The notes: generated from the letters alone by a model not told the origin. 22,967 bases of DNA from Acidobacteriota bacterium (GCA_020851835.1 JADZBZ010000118.1:1-22967); one strand, 5' to 3'; positions 14,105 through 22,845 are shown, numbered from the stretch's first letter. Numbers and translations: made by a program.

Positions 14105-14821
14105 TCACGCCTCCAGCCGCACCCGCTCCGCGGGGCTCGTCAAGTCGGTGATCCGGACGCCGTAGTTGCCGCCCACCACTACCACTTCGCCGCGAGCGAT
14201 CACGCGATCGCCCACCAGAATCTGCACCGGGTCGTCGGGCGACCGCTCCATGTCCACGATGCTGCCGGGCCCGAGAGTGGAGAGCGACCGGATCGACATG
14301 GTCGTCCGAGCGAAGCGCACGACGAGCGGCAGGTCGATGTCGAGCACGACGTCGAGGTTCTCGGGACCCGCCCAGGCGTCGGCCGTGACCAGCTCAGCCA
14401 ACACGGCCACGCGCGCCGTCACGTCGCCGGCGCGCAGGTCGTACACGAGGGCCTTGTCGGGTGCCCCGGTCGGCTCGGCCGTGCCGAACGTCAGCGTGAC
14501 ACCGGCGAACTCGGGCCGGGCGCCGAGGGCCGCACCTGCCTGCGCCCACAGATCGCGCAACAGCGCCGTGATCGTCGCCTGCTCGGGCGCCTCGGCGCCG
14601 GTCATGCGGCGGGCGAGCGTTTCGGCGCCCCCCAGGTCGAACCAGGCGCGGATGGTGCCGCGTCGCGCACCGCCCACCGCTCCGGTAAGCCGCCAGCCGT
14701 CGCCCGATGCCGGCGAGGCCGCCGGCGCGGCGACGGCACCGCCCACGGCCGCGTCCACGGCCGCAGCCAGTTCGGTCAGGAGGGCCTCGGCCACCACGGC
14801 CGCGGTCAACGGTGTCGTCAT
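14105..14821 (-). CDS. fliN: Flagellar motor switch protein FliN/FliY-type
   Basis: FliN helps form the C-ring, binding CheY-P and the export ATPase complex. The C-terminal 80 residues of this 238-residue protein are a clear SpoA domain: LDVVLDIDLPLVVRFARTT (about 156-174), LSTLGPGSIVDMER, ILVGDRVIARGEVVVV and NYGVRITDL (about 201-227). The first 150 residues are extra compared with short FliN. GTIRAWFDLGGAETLARRM followed by an acidic helix (about 55-100) resembles the CheC/CheX fold found in FliY. However, the catalytic E-x-x-N pattern of that family is not seen (DLWA instead), so phosphatase activity is unlikely. ATG 14821 lies one base after the fliM stop; an in-frame ATG 30 bases upstream, inside fliM, is less likely. 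Confidence 0.88.
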   Translation of the reverse strand: MTTPLTAAVVAEALLTELAAAVDAAVGGAVAAPAASPASGDGWRLTGAVGGARRGTIRAWFDLGGAETLARRMTGAEAPEQATITALLRDLWAQAGAALGARPEFAGVTLTFGTAEPTGAPDKALVYDLRAGDVTARVAVLAELVTADAWAGPENLDVVLDIDLPLVVRFARTTMSIRSLSTLGPGSIVDMERSPDDPVQILVGDRVIARGEVVVVGGNYGVRITDLTSPAERVRLEA

Positions 14822-14822
14822 C

Positions 14823-15800
14823 TCATGCTCCCATTCCGGTCGCGCCGTCACAGTGCTCTTCGATGTGCACGCCGACCCGTCCGTCGTCGATGGCCATACG
14901 GCCCTTGAACTTCAGCGTCCGGCCCACGTGGATGTCCACGAGCCGGTGCGAAGGAATTCCGAGCGACACGATGTCGCCGTTCTTCATGTCGAGCAGAACG
15001 CGGGTCGTCAGGCGCGACTCGATCGAGGCACTCACCGACATGAACGTCCGCGACAGGTGGTCGTGCACCCACTTGCGCTCGGTGGCTGTCGGCTCGCGCC
15101 GCTGGCGGTTCCAGGCCTGCGCGAACTGGCCGCCGGTGGTCTCGACGATGGTGGCCGGCAGGCAGAGGTTGACCATGCCGCGCGCATCGCCCACCGTCAT
15201 GTCGAAGGCGACCATGAGGACAGTCTCGTTGGGCGCCGCCACCTGCAGCATCTGCGGGCGCGTTTCCCGTCCGCGAATCTCGAAGGTGACGTCCACGATG
15301 GGGCGCCAGGTCTCGGACAGCGATTCGAGGAGAATCTTCACCACCGAGTCGGCGACGTTCTGCTCGATGTCGGTGAGGGCCCGCTGTGGCGCCACGGCCC
15401 GCCCCGCGCCGCCCAGCATGCGGTCGATCATCGCGAAAGCGACGATCGGGTTGATCTCGAGCGCGCCCAGTTCGTCGAGGGGTGGAATCGACAGCGCGTA
15501 GAAGGCTGTCGGGTCGGCCAGCGACATCAGGAACTCGGAATAGGCGAACTGCTCGACCGAGACCACCGACAGTTCGGTGATGGACCGCAGGTAAGCGGAC
15601 AGGGAGGTCGATACGTTGCGCGCGAAGCGGTCGTGCAGAAAGTGCAGCGAGTGGATCTGCTCCTTCGACACGCGATCGGGCCGCCGGAAGTTGTAGCGGA
15701 TGGCACCGCTGTCGTCGCTCGTCCTGGGGCGCCGCGGGGGGGCCGAGCCCGGGACGGCGAGCAGGGCGTCGATTTCGTCCTGCGAGAGAATCTTGCCCAT
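14823..15800 (-). CDS. fliM: Flagellar motor switch protein
   Basis: FliM is the C-ring component that receives CheY-P and transmits the switch to FliG. The 325-residue protein opens MGKILSQDEIDALL, the conserved CheY-binding peptide. The middle domain has RNVSTSLSAYLRSITELSVVSVEQFAYSEFL in its first part, NPIVAFAMIDRMLGG with the GGxG turn (FliG contact), and then LTDIEQNVADSVVKILLESL. The C-terminal SpoA domain (about 250-315) includes LLDMKNGDIVSLGIPSHRLVDIHVGRTLKFKGRM. Length and order match the family. It begins two bases after the fliA stop. Confidence 0.97.
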   Translation of the reverse strand: MGKILSQDEIDALLAVPGSAPPRRPRTSDDSGAIRYNFRRPDRVSKEQIHSLHFLHDRFARNVSTSLSAYLRSITELSVVSVEQFAYSEFLMSLADPTAFYALSIPPLDELGALEINPIVAFAMIDRMLGGAGRAVAPQRALTDIEQNVADSVVKILLESLSETWRPIVDVTFEIRGRETRPQMLQVAAPNETVLMVAFDMTVGDARGMVNLCLPATIVETTGGQFAQAWNRQRREPTATERKWVHDHLSRTFMSVSASIESRLTTRVLLDMKNGDIVSLGIPSHRLVDIHVGRTLKFKGRMAIDDGRVGVHIEEHCDGATGMGA

Positions 15801-15802
15801 GG

Positions 15803-16549
15803 CTAGTGCGTCCCTTTGCGCTGCAAGGCTTCGGAGAGGAGCGAGCGGAGCCGCGCGAGCGCCTGGGTGCGCAACTGCGAGACGCGCGACTCGCCGACGC
15901 CGATCACCTCGCCAATCTCGGCGAGCGTGAGTTCTTCCTCGTAGTAGAGCGCGAGGATGTGCCGCTCGCGCTCGGGCAGATGGACGATGGCGCGCGCCAG
16001 GTGCTCGCGCAGCTCCCGGCGTTCGAGCGTGTGGTGCGGCCCCTCGCCGGGGTCCACCGCCACCTCGAGCGCGCCGGGCCCGTCGCCGTCGGCCGACGCC
16101 TGGCGCATGGTGGCCAGGTCGGCGCCGCGCAACTGGTCGAGCATGCGGTCGTACTCGGCCTCGGGGACGTTGAGCGCGGCGGCGATGTCGGCCGACTCGG
16201 GCTCGCGGCCCAGCGTGCTGCGCAGGCGGGCCATCGTGGCGTCCACGTCGCGGCGCATCTTGCGCAGCGCGCGCGGGGCCCAGTCGAGGTCCCGGAGCGA
16301 GTCGAGCATGGCGCCGTGAATGCGCCGGCGCGCGAAGGCGCTGAAGGGGACGCCCAGCGCCGGGTTGAAGCGGCCCGCGGCGTCGATGAGCCCGAGCACG
16401 CCCACGCTGATGAGCTCCGACACCTCCACCTGCGACGGCAGGCGGTTGGCGAGCCGGCCGGCCATGGCCTTGACCAGCCCGACGTGCTCCATCACGAGCT
16501 TGTCGCGTGTGTCCAGATCCGCGCCTGGGGGCGGTGGCATCCTGCGCAT
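15803..16549 (-). CDS. fliA: RNA polymerase sigma-28 factor
   Basis: FliA directs RNA polymerase to late flagellar promoters. Region 2 is seen as LVMEHVGLVKAMAGRLANRLP then SVGVLGLIDAAGRFNP and FSAFARRRIHGAMLDSLRDLDWAPR, the hallmark of the FliA group. Region 4 is LTLAEIGEVIGVGESRVSQLRTQALARL, a helix-turn-helix for the -35 element. From ATG 16549 (GGAG nine bases upstream) the protein has 248 residues, close to enteric FliA (239). In-frame GTGs at 16603 and 16624 would add 18 or 25 residues and overlap flhF; these cannot be excluded. It follows flhF directly. FlgM, its inhibitor, and two candidate target promoters are in the window. Confidence 0.95.
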   Translation of the reverse strand: MRRMPPPPGADLDTRDKLVMEHVGLVKAMAGRLANRLPSQVEVSELISVGVLGLIDAAGRFNPALGVPFSAFARRRIHGAMLDSLRDLDWAPRALRKMRRDVDATMARLRSTLGREPESADIAAALNVPEAEYDRMLDQLRGADLATMRQASADGDGPGALEVAVDPGEGPHHTLERRELREHLARAIVHLPERERHILALYYEEELTLAEIGEVIGVGESRVSQLRTQALARLRSLLSEALQRKGTH

Positions 16550-16596
16550 GTCCAGCGTCTCCGTCTCCGTTCCGTTCGCCTGGGGACTTGCCAACG

Positions 16597-17598
16597 TCAG
16601 CACGAAGCCGCCGCCCAGCCCCACTCTCCATCCCGCAGCAGCGCACCGGCCAGCGCGGCCGGCGTGGCGCGATCCAGGTCCTCGGGCACCCGCTGCCCGG
16701 TGGTGAGGTAGGACACGGGAATTCCCCGGTCTGCCACCGCCGCCAGGAGCGGCGCCACCGTCTCGGCTTCATCCACCTTCGAGATGACAATCCGATCGGG
16801 TCGTGCGTCGTGATACGCGTCCAGCAATCGCCGCGCCGTCGTAGCGCTGGTGTCGGCGGCTATCACCAGGTGCGTGCGCACCCCGCGCCGCGTGCCGAGC
16901 AGCCGCCGGAGGTCGCGCAGCCCGCCGTCCTTCGGCGAGCGCCCGGCCGTGTCCACCAGCAGGGAGTGGCGGCCCTTCTCGAGCGCCGTGTCGAGTTCCT
17001 CGATGCTGCGCGCCACGCGGAACGGTGCGCCGATGATGCTGGCGTAGGTGCGTAACTGCTCGACCGCGCCCGCGCGGAACGCGTCGGCGCCGACCAGGCC
17101 GAGCGTGCGCCCCCGGCGGGCCCGTTCCTGCGCGGCGATCTTGGCAATGGTCGTGGTCTTGCCGACCCCCGGGGGGCCGATGAACACCTCGACGCGCGCG
17201 TAGGGCTCGTCACCGGTGGTGAGCTTGCCCAGCTGCGAGGCCAGCAGCGTCCGGAGTTCGGGCAGCGACGCGCCGCGGCATTCGGCGTCGGTGGCGGCGG
17301 TCGCCACGCGCTCGGCCATCGAGCGGTCCAGACCGCTGGCCAGCAGGCGGGCCACCAGGCCCCCTCGCGTCGACAGGGGGGTGTCGGCGGACCGACCCTC
17401 GGCGACGGCCGGCCGGCCGGATACCGGCGCGGCGGGCAGGGCGGCGGTGACCTGCACGTCGCGCAGGCCGATCCAGCCGCGCCAGCCGCGGGCGGCGACC
17501 ATGTCGGTGGAGACCACGAGCGCCTCGGCGCCCAGATCCTCACGGATGGTGCGAAGCGCGTCTCTCACCGTCGGTTGGCGGTATTTCTTGACCTTCAT
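16597..17598 (-). CDS. flhF: Flagellar biosynthesis GTPase FlhF
   Basis: FlhF is an SRP-type GTPase that sets flagellum position and number at the membrane, mostly in polarly flagellated bacteria. The 333-residue protein opens MKVKKYRQPTVRDALRTIRE (basic B domain), followed by a variable linker and the N domain. The G domain shows the P-loop GPPGVGKTTT (141-150), DAFRAGAVEQLRTYA (172-186), DTAGR (216-220), the base-specificity motif SKVDE (273-277) and TTGQRVPEDL (299-308). It starts one base after the flhA stop. The partner ATPase gene flhG, which usually follows, is absent here; fliA follows instead. Confidence 0.96.
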   Translation of the reverse strand: MKVKKYRQPTVRDALRTIREDLGAEALVVSTDMVAARGWRGWIGLRDVQVTAALPAAPVSGRPAVAEGRSADTPLSTRGGLVARLLASGLDRSMAERVATAATDAECRGASLPELRTLLASQLGKLTTGDEPYARVEVFIGPPGVGKTTTIAKIAAQERARRGRTLGLVGADAFRAGAVEQLRTYASIIGAPFRVARSIEELDTALEKGRHSLLVDTAGRSPKDGGLRDLRRLLGTRRGVRTHLVIAADTSATTARRLLDAYHDARPDRIVISKVDEAETVAPLLAAVADRGIPVSYLTTGQRVPEDLDRATPAALAGALLRDGEWGWAAASC

Positions 17599-17599
17599 A

Positions 17600-19636
17600 T
17601 CAATCCAGCGTGGCAATCGCCGCGACGTGAATCTGCGGTGGCACCTCGTTGTGCGAGACGACCCCGAGGTGGGGGAGAACGCGAGCGAACAATCGCCAGA
17701 TGTGAGGGCGGAGCACTGGCGTGCAGAGAAGCACAGGTTGTGCCACTGCCCCGGCGATGAGCTCGGCGAGGCGGCTGGCCAGCCGCTGCGCCTGGCCGGG
17801 GTCGATGGCGAGGACCACACCCTGCTCGGTGCGGACCATCGCCGACACCAGCCGTTCTTCGAGCGACGGCGAGAGTGCAATCGTCGGCAACTCGCCCTTT
17901 TCGGTCTGGTAGGGCCGGCAGATGGCGCGGCCGATGGCGGCGCGCACGGCTTCGGCCACCTGGTCGGCGTCCTTGCTACCGGGCATGGCGTCGGCGATGG
18001 CCTCGAGAATCGTCGTGAGATCGCGAATGGGCACGCGCTCGCGGAGCAGTTGGCGCAGCACCTTCTGGATGTCGCCAATCGACGCGATCTTCGGTACCAG
18101 CTCCTCGATGAGCTTCGGCGAGGACTCGCCCACCTGGTCCACCAGTTCCTTGGTCTGCTGCCGGGTCAGCAGGTCGGGCAGGAAGGTGCGTACGGTCTCG
18201 GAGAGGTGGGTGGAGAGCGCCGTGGTCGGATCGACCACCGTGAACCCCGCGGCCGACGCACGATCGCGCTGGTCCTGGTTGATCCACACGGCCGGCAGCC
18301 CGAAGGCAGGCTCACGCGTCGCCGTGCCCTCGAGTGCGATGTCGGCCGTACCGGGGTTGATAGCGAGCAGGCGATCGGCGAACAACTCGCCGCGCGCCAC
18401 CTCGACGCCCTTCACGAGAATCGAGTAGGCGCGGGGCCCGAGCTGCAGGTTGTCGGCCACGTGCACCGGCGGCACCACGACGCCCGTCTCGGTGGCAATC
18501 TGCCGGCGGATGGCGCGCACGCGCGACAGCAGGGTGCCGCCCTGCTTCTCGTCCACCAGCCCGACCAGCGCGTAGCCCACTTCGACGCCGAGCGCATCCA
18601 CGGTGACGGCGTGGTCGATGGCATCGGGCGGCGGAGCCGGCGCCGCGGGTGAGGCCTCCTCGGCCTCGGCGGCCTGGCGGTTGGCGTAGGCGACCAGGCC
18701 GAGGCACGCCGCCACCGTCACGAACGCCAGCTTCGGGAGCCCGGGAATCAGCGCGAGCAGCAGCAGCACGCCGGCGGCAAAGGCGATGGGCTTGGACCGC
18801 GCGAAGAGCTGATCGGCCACTTCCTCGCCCAGGTTCGACTCGGAGCCGGCGCGCGTGGTGATGAGACCACCCGACATCGATACCAGCAGCGCGGGAATCG
18901 CCGTGACGAGGCCCTCACCGACGGTGAGGATGGTGTAGGTCTGCGCGGCGGTCGCCAGGTCGAGCTGGTGCTGGACCACCCCGATGATGAGGCCGGCGAC
19001 GATGTTGACGGCCGTGATGAGCACGGCGGCCAGCGCGTCGCGCTGGGTGAAGCGGATGGCGCCGTCCATGGAGCCGTAGAAGTCGGCCTCGCGCCGCACC
19101 CGATCGCGCCGGGTCCGGGCCTCGGTGTCGTCGATGACACCGGCGGCGAGGTCGGCATCGATGGCCATCTGCCGCCCCGGCATCGCGTCCAGCGTGAAGC
19201 GTGCGGTCACTTCCGAGATGCGCACCGCGCCATGGTTGATGACCAGGAACTGGATGGCGACCAGCACCAGGAAGATGACGACGCCCACGACGAAGTTGCC
19301 GCCGACGACGAACTGACCGAAGGCCATGATGACGTGGCCGGCGGCATCCACGCCCTCGTGCCCGTGCATGAGGATGAGACGCGTCGAGGCCACGTTGAGG
19401 GAAAGGCGCACCAGGGTGAGCAGCAGCAGGAGCGAGGGGAACACCGAGAACTCGACTGGCTGCTTGAGGTAGACGACCGTGAGCAGCAGCACCACCGACA
19501 GCCCGATGTCTACCGACAACAGGATGTCGAGCAGCATCGTCGGCAGGGGCACCACCATGAGGAGCACTACCGCGATGAGCGCGGCGGGCGCCATCAGGTG
19601 CGACGGACGGAACGGCGTGGAGACGGATGTGGACAT
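17600..19636 (-). CDS. flhA: Flagellar export gate protein FlhA
   Basis: FlhA forms the nonameric ring of the export gate and, with its cytosolic domain, receives chaperone-substrate complexes. The 678-residue protein has about eight membrane segments in its first 310 residues. Family signatures include LVRLSLNVASTRLIL (about 78-92), MPGRQMAIDADLAAG followed by DDTEARTRRDRVRREADFYGSMDGAIRF, and the later gate helices. The C-terminal domain runs from about 325, with LGPRAYSILVKGVEVARGEL and VVDPTTALSTHLSETVR. ATG 19636 has AGGTG just upstream; an in-frame GTG six bases earlier (19642), touching the flhB stop, is possible. Lengths agree with the family (about 690). Confidence 0.97.
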   Translation of the reverse strand: MSTSVSTPFRPSHLMAPAALIAVVLLMVVPLPTMLLDILLSVDIGLSVVLLLTVVYLKQPVEFSVFPSLLLLLTLVRLSLNVASTRLILMHGHEGVDAAGHVIMAFGQFVVGGNFVVGVVIFLVLVAIQFLVINHGAVRISEVTARFTLDAMPGRQMAIDADLAAGVIDDTEARTRRDRVRREADFYGSMDGAIRFTQRDALAAVLITAVNIVAGLIIGVVQHQLDLATAAQTYTILTVGEGLVTAIPALLVSMSGGLITTRAGSESNLGEEVADQLFARSKPIAFAAGVLLLLALIPGLPKLAFVTVAACLGLVAYANRQAAEAEEASPAAPAPPPDAIDHAVTVDALGVEVGYALVGLVDEKQGGTLLSRVRAIRRQIATETGVVVPPVHVADNLQLGPRAYSILVKGVEVARGELFADRLLAINPGTADIALEGTATREPAFGLPAVWINQDQRDRASAAGFTVVDPTTALSTHLSETVRTFLPDLLTRQQTKELVDQVGESSPKLIEELVPKIASIGDIQKVLRQLLRERVPIRDLTTILEAIADAMPGSKDADQVAEAVRAAIGRAICRPYQTEKGELPTIALSPSLEERLVSAMVRTEQGVVLAIDPGQAQRLASRLAELIAGAVAQPVLLCTPVLRPHIWRLFARVLPHLGVVSHNEVPPQIHVAAIATLD

Positions 19637-19642
19637 GGTCAC

Positions 19643-20719
19643 CTACAGCTGCAGCTGTTTGATCCGGATGAGATAGGCGAGAATCTCGGCCACGGCGCCG
19701 AAGAGCGGTCCGGGGATTTCGTCGCCCACCTCGGCGCCCTTGTAGAGGGCCTGCGCGAGCGGGACGTTCTCGACCAGGGGCACGCCGGCTTCGCGCGCGA
19801 TCTTCTTGATGCGCTGGGCGAGCAGGTCGCGGCCCTTGGCGACGACGACTGGTGCCGACATGCCGGAGCGCTTGTACTCGAGCGCGACGGCGTAGTGGGT
19901 GGGGTTGGTGACCACCACCGTGGCCGTCTTGACGGCGGTCATCATGCGCTTGCGCGTCATTTCACGCTGCACCTTGCGGACGCGCGCCTTCACCTCGGGC
20001 CGGCCGTCGTTCGACTTGGCCTCGTCGCGCAGCTCCTGCTTGGTCATCTTCATCGAGGCGTAGTGCCGCCACCACTGCAGGCCGTAATCGGCCCCGGCCA
20101 GCGCGACCAGCGCCAGCCCCGCCTGGGTCAGGAGGTGCTGCAGGTGCGACCAGCCCGCCCGGGCCGCCACGCCCGTGCCGAGCCAGGCCAGCCGCGGCGC
20201 GTCACCCATCACCTCGCGGATCACCTGCCAGGCCAGTACTGCCACGATGGTGGCCGCCAGCATGGTCTTGATCAAGTCGAGACCCGACTGCGAGGGTTTG
20301 AGCCGCGAGAGGCCGTGCGCCGGACTCAGCCGCGACCAGTCGGGCGTGAGCCGATCGGGCGCGAACACCCAGCCGGTCTGCGAGAAGTTGCCGGCCAGCG
20401 CCACGACGGCTGCGGCCAGCAGAAAGGGCCCGGCCACCATGCCGAGCAGCACCAGGTCGCTGACGGCCATGTTGGCGAGGTCGTGTAAAGCAATCGTGGC
20501 GCGAGCCGATTCACCGAGATGAGAGAGGGCGTCGGCCAGTCTCCGCTCGAGTCGCCCGAAACCGGTGGAGCCGGTGCGGGCCAGGGCGAAGGTCACGCCG
20601 AGCAGGCCCATGGCGGCCACCAGGTCCTGGCTGCGCGCGACCTGCCCCTTCTCGCGTGCGTCCTTGAGACGTTTCGCAGAGGGTTTTTCGGTTTTCTCGC
20701 CCGTGGACTGGTCGGCCAT
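19643..20719 (-). CDS. flhB: Flagellar export protein, substrate-specificity switch
   Basis: FlhB controls the switch from rod/hook to filament substrates through self-cleavage. The 358-residue protein opens with the conserved GEKTEKPSAKRLKDAREKGQVARS (about 7-30). It has four membrane helices between about residues 32 and 215, the FlhB linker (KMTKQELRDEAKSNDGRPEVKAR), and the autocleavage site NPTH at 272-275. The cytosolic end continues YAVALEYKRSGMSAPVVVAKG and PLVENVPLAQALY. All key residues are present, so the switch should work normally. It starts six bases after the fliR stop. Confidence 0.97.
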   Translation of the reverse strand: MADQSTGEKTEKPSAKRLKDAREKGQVARSQDLVAAMGLLGVTFALARTGSTGFGRLERRLADALSHLGESARATIALHDLANMAVSDLVLLGMVAGPFLLAAAVVALAGNFSQTGWVFAPDRLTPDWSRLSPAHGLSRLKPSQSGLDLIKTMLAATIVAVLAWQVIREVMGDAPRLAWLGTGVAARAGWSHLQHLLTQAGLALVALAGADYGLQWWRHYASMKMTKQELRDEAKSNDGRPEVKARVRKVQREMTRKRMMTAVKTATVVVTNPTHYAVALEYKRSGMSAPVVVAKGRDLLAQRIKKIAREAGVPLVENVPLAQALYKGAEVGDEIPGPLFGAVAEILAYLIRIKQLQL

Positions 20720-20725
20720 GGCCCC

Positions 20726-21481
20726 TCAGCGAAACGCCTGCGCGAGCGCGCGCCCGGCCTCGAGCGCCGCGGTCACGAAGCGCGCCGTGACGCCGGGAAT
20801 CTGCGGCACGATGGCGGCCACGGTGAGCAGCCCCACGATGAGCCGCACCGGCGTGCCTACCACCATCAGGTTCAGGGCGGGTGCGGCCTTCGACACCAGA
20901 CCCGTGGCCAGTTCCACCACCAGCATTACGACGATGATGGGGGCCGCCAAGCGCAGCCCGAAGACGAACACCACGCCAAGCAACCGCATGACGCTCGTGG
21001 CGAGCGACCCGTCGATCGCGCCCATACCGATCGGCAGCGCCTGATAGGACGCGGCGAGCCCGCGCAGCAGGATGTGGTGGCCGTTGATGACGAAGAAGGT
21101 GAGGAGCGCGAGGTTCCCGTAGAGCGTAGCCAGCAGCGTATTGCGCGCGCCGCCCTGTGGATCGATGAGTGAGCCGTAGGAGAGCATCAACTGCCCGCTC
21201 GTGATGTGGCCGCCCAGCTCCGCGCCCGCCAGGATGGCCCGCACCGAGAGGCCGAGCGCCAGCCCGATGGCCAGCTCGCGCATGACGACCACGCCGAGGG
21301 CCGCCAGGCCCGGCACCACGGGCACGGGCACGAGCGGCAGCGCCAGAATGGCGAGCAGCGCGGAGAGGCCGACACGGACGTGCGGCGGCGCCGAGTGCCC
21401 GCCGAAGGTGGGCGCGGTCATCACCAGCATGCTCGGACGCGCGAGCAGCAGACCGATCCGTACGAGCGCATCGAGATCCAT
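20726..21481 (-). CDS. fliR: Flagellar export gate protein FliR
   Basis: FliR is one of the three proteins (FliP, FliQ, FliR) that form the helical export-gate core. The 251-residue protein is strongly hydrophobic with about six membrane segments. It shows the family segments RIGLLLARPSMLVMTAPTFGG (first 30 residues), VMRELAIGLALGLSVRAILAGAELGG and GQLMLSYGSLIDP, and later LLGVVFVFGLRLAAPIIVVMLVVELATGLVSKAAPALNLMVVG. ATG 21481 overlaps the fliQ stop by one base (TGATG). The 23 additional residues of the open frame are inside fliQ. Confidence 0.95.
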   Translation of the reverse strand: MDLDALVRIGLLLARPSMLVMTAPTFGGHSAPPHVRVGLSALLAILALPLVPVPVVPGLAALGVVVMRELAIGLALGLSVRAILAGAELGGHITSGQLMLSYGSLIDPQGGARNTLLATLYGNLALLTFFVINGHHILLRGLAASYQALPIGMGAIDGSLATSVMRLLGVVFVFGLRLAAPIIVVMLVVELATGLVSKAAPALNLMVVGTPVRLIVGLLTVAAIVPQIPGVTARFVTAALEAGRALAQAFR

Positions 21482-21750
21482 CAGCGCACGAGCTCGGGCA
21501 GCCGCCGGATGAGCCCGGCCGAAAAGCCCGTGACGATGCGCAGCATCCACGGGAACGCCAGCGCGAACACCAGGAAGATGGCCATCGCCCGCGGGATGAA
21601 CGCCAGGACGTTGTCCTGGATGGACGTCACCGTCTGGAACACGCTCACCATGACGCCGGCGATCAACCCGGCCAGCAGCATGGGCAGCGTGACGATGACG
21701 GCCGTTTCGATGGCCTGCCGGACGATACCGACGACGAGGGCTTCGGACAT
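21481..21750 (-). CDS. fliQ: Flagellar export gate protein FliQ
   Basis: FliQ is a small two-helix gate component; four copies pack around the FliP-FliR core. The 89-residue protein matches the family length and shows both hydrophobic helices (about 14-38 and 51-74) with the conserved loop VFQTVTSIQDNVLAFIPR between them. The order fliO-fliP-fliQ-fliR-flhB-flhA is standard. It starts 25 bases after the fliP stop, the widest gap within this block. Confidence 0.95.
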   Translation of the reverse strand: MSEALVVGIVRQAIETAVIVTLPMLLAGLIAGVMVSVFQTVTSIQDNVLAFIPRAMAIFLVFALAFPWMLRIVTGFSAGLIRRLPELVR

Positions 21751-21775
21751 GTGACGTACCTCGGGCGCGCGCGCC

Positions 21776-22516
21776 CTACATGAAGCTCCGCACGAGCGAG
21801 GCCACCAGCAGGTTCCAGCCGTCGATCATCACGAAGAGCAGAATCTTAAACGGCAGCGAAATCATGGCGGGCGGCAACTGCAACATGCCCATCGACAGCA
21901 GCGTGGTCGACACGATGAGGTCGATGAGCAGGAACGGAACGAAGAGGAAGAACCCCATCTGGAATCCGGTCTTCAGTTCCGAGATGGCAAAGGCCGGGAT
22001 GACGACCCGCATCGGGATGTCGTCCACTTTTCCTGGACGCGGCACCTTGCCGAGCTCGACGAAGAGCGCCAGGTCGGTCTCGCGCGTCTGCTTGAGCATG
22101 AACTCGCGCAGTGGCGGCGCCCCCTGTTCGAGCGCCTGGGTCACCGACATCCGTCCCTCGAGGGTGGGAGCCACCGCCAGTTCGTGCACGCGCTGGCCCA
22201 CCGGCGCCATGATGAACACCGTCAGGAACAGGGTCAGGCCCACGAGCATCTGGTTCGACGGCATTTCCTGCGTGCCGAGCGCCTGGCGCAGGAAGTGGAA
22301 CACGATGGCGATGCGCGTGAACGAGGTCATGATTACGAGCGCCGCCGGAATGAACGTGAGCAGCGTCAGGAAGATCACGACCTGGAGCGGCGCCGACACC
22401 GACCCGACGCCGTCCACCTGCAGGTCGAGCTGCGAGGGCTGCTGCGCGACGAGCCCGGCCGAGCCGAGCACGACGAGCCCGGCCACCGCGCCGAGCCACC
22501 GCCAATGGGTCTTCAC
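21776..22516 (-). CDS. fliP: Flagellar export gate protein FliP
   Basis: FliP is the pentameric base of the export gate. From GTG 22516 the protein has 246 residues, close to enteric FliP (245). It has a cleavable signal peptide (basic KTHWRW, then a hydrophobic stretch ending near LVAQ), as FliP typically does. Family signatures are seen: TFIPAALVIMTSFTRIAIVFHFLRQALGTQEMPSNQMLVGL, RETDLALFVELG, IPAFAISELKTGFQMGFFLFVPFLLIDLIV, and the C-terminal MLQLPPAMISLPFKILLFVMIDGWNLL. The start shares a GTGA four-base overlap with the fliO stop, which decides the start choice over the longer open frame. Confidence 0.96.
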   Translation of the reverse strand: MKTHWRWLGAVAGLVVLGSAGLVAQQPSQLDLQVDGVGSVSAPLQVVIFLTLLTFIPAALVIMTSFTRIAIVFHFLRQALGTQEMPSNQMLVGLTLFLTVFIMAPVGQRVHELAVAPTLEGRMSVTQALEQGAPPLREFMLKQTRETDLALFVELGKVPRPGKVDDIPMRVVIPAFAISELKTGFQMGFFLFVPFLLIDLIVSTTLLSMGMLQLPPAMISLPFKILLFVMIDGWNLLVASLVRSFM

Positions 22517-22845
22517 GACGGCGCACCCTTCTCGACGGACGACTCGAGCTCCGCCGCAAACGGCGGCTGCAATTCGGTGACGAGGCTGACCTGCCCGGGC
22601 GTGAGCCCCAGCAGGAGCCGGCGCCCCTCGACGGCTACGATCACCAGCGACCGGCGCTCGCCGAGGGCGAGCGCGGTTTCGACGCTGACCGCCTGCTTGG
22701 ATCGCCGCACGAGCGTGCCCCGTCGGAGCAGCCACGAGACGGCCGCCAGCACCACCAGCGAGATGACCACGGCCGCGATGGCCTGGCCGCTGATCGGCAC
22801 CGGATCGGACCCGGGCAGGACGGTTTGCGCCAGCGCGAGCACCAT
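22513..22845 (-). CDS. fliO: Flagellar export gate assembly protein FliO
   Basis: FliO helps assemble the FliP ring and is not part of the finished gate. The 110-residue protein has one membrane helix (about residues 20-40, IAAVVISLVVLAAVSWLL). A short cytosolic domain follows with VSVETALALGERRSLVIVAVEGRRLLLGLTPGQVSLV, the FliO-family core. ATG 22845 overlaps the preceding fliN-type stop as TGATG, the same junction used elsewhere in the array; a GTG one codon earlier (22848) is an alternative. Identification rests on the domain layout plus position before fliP. Confidence 0.9.
   Translation of the reverse strand: MVLALAQTVLPGSDPVPISGQAIAAVVISLVVLAAVSWLLRRGTLVRRSKQAVSVETALALGERRSLVIVAVEGRRLLLGLTPGQVSLVTELQPPFAAELESSVEKGAPS

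Noticed and set aside
14166..15806. Plus-strand open frame of 546 codons opposite fliM and fliN
   Set aside because: It is antisense to fliM and fliN, has low-complexity Arg/Ser/Ala/His composition and no recognisable domain or SD. It is a codon-bias shadow.
16550..16624. Extended fliA start at GTG 16624
   Set aside because: It would overlap flhF by 28 bases and add unconserved residues before region 2. ATG 16549 has a GGAG at good spacing and gives a typical FliA length. Not fully excluded.
18968..20488. Long plus-strand open frame (506 codons) opposite flhA and flhB
   Set aside because: It lies wholly antisense to two unmistakable genes, is extremely His/Asp/Gly/Arg-rich and shows no family motif. 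Such frames are common opposite genes in G+C-rich DNA.
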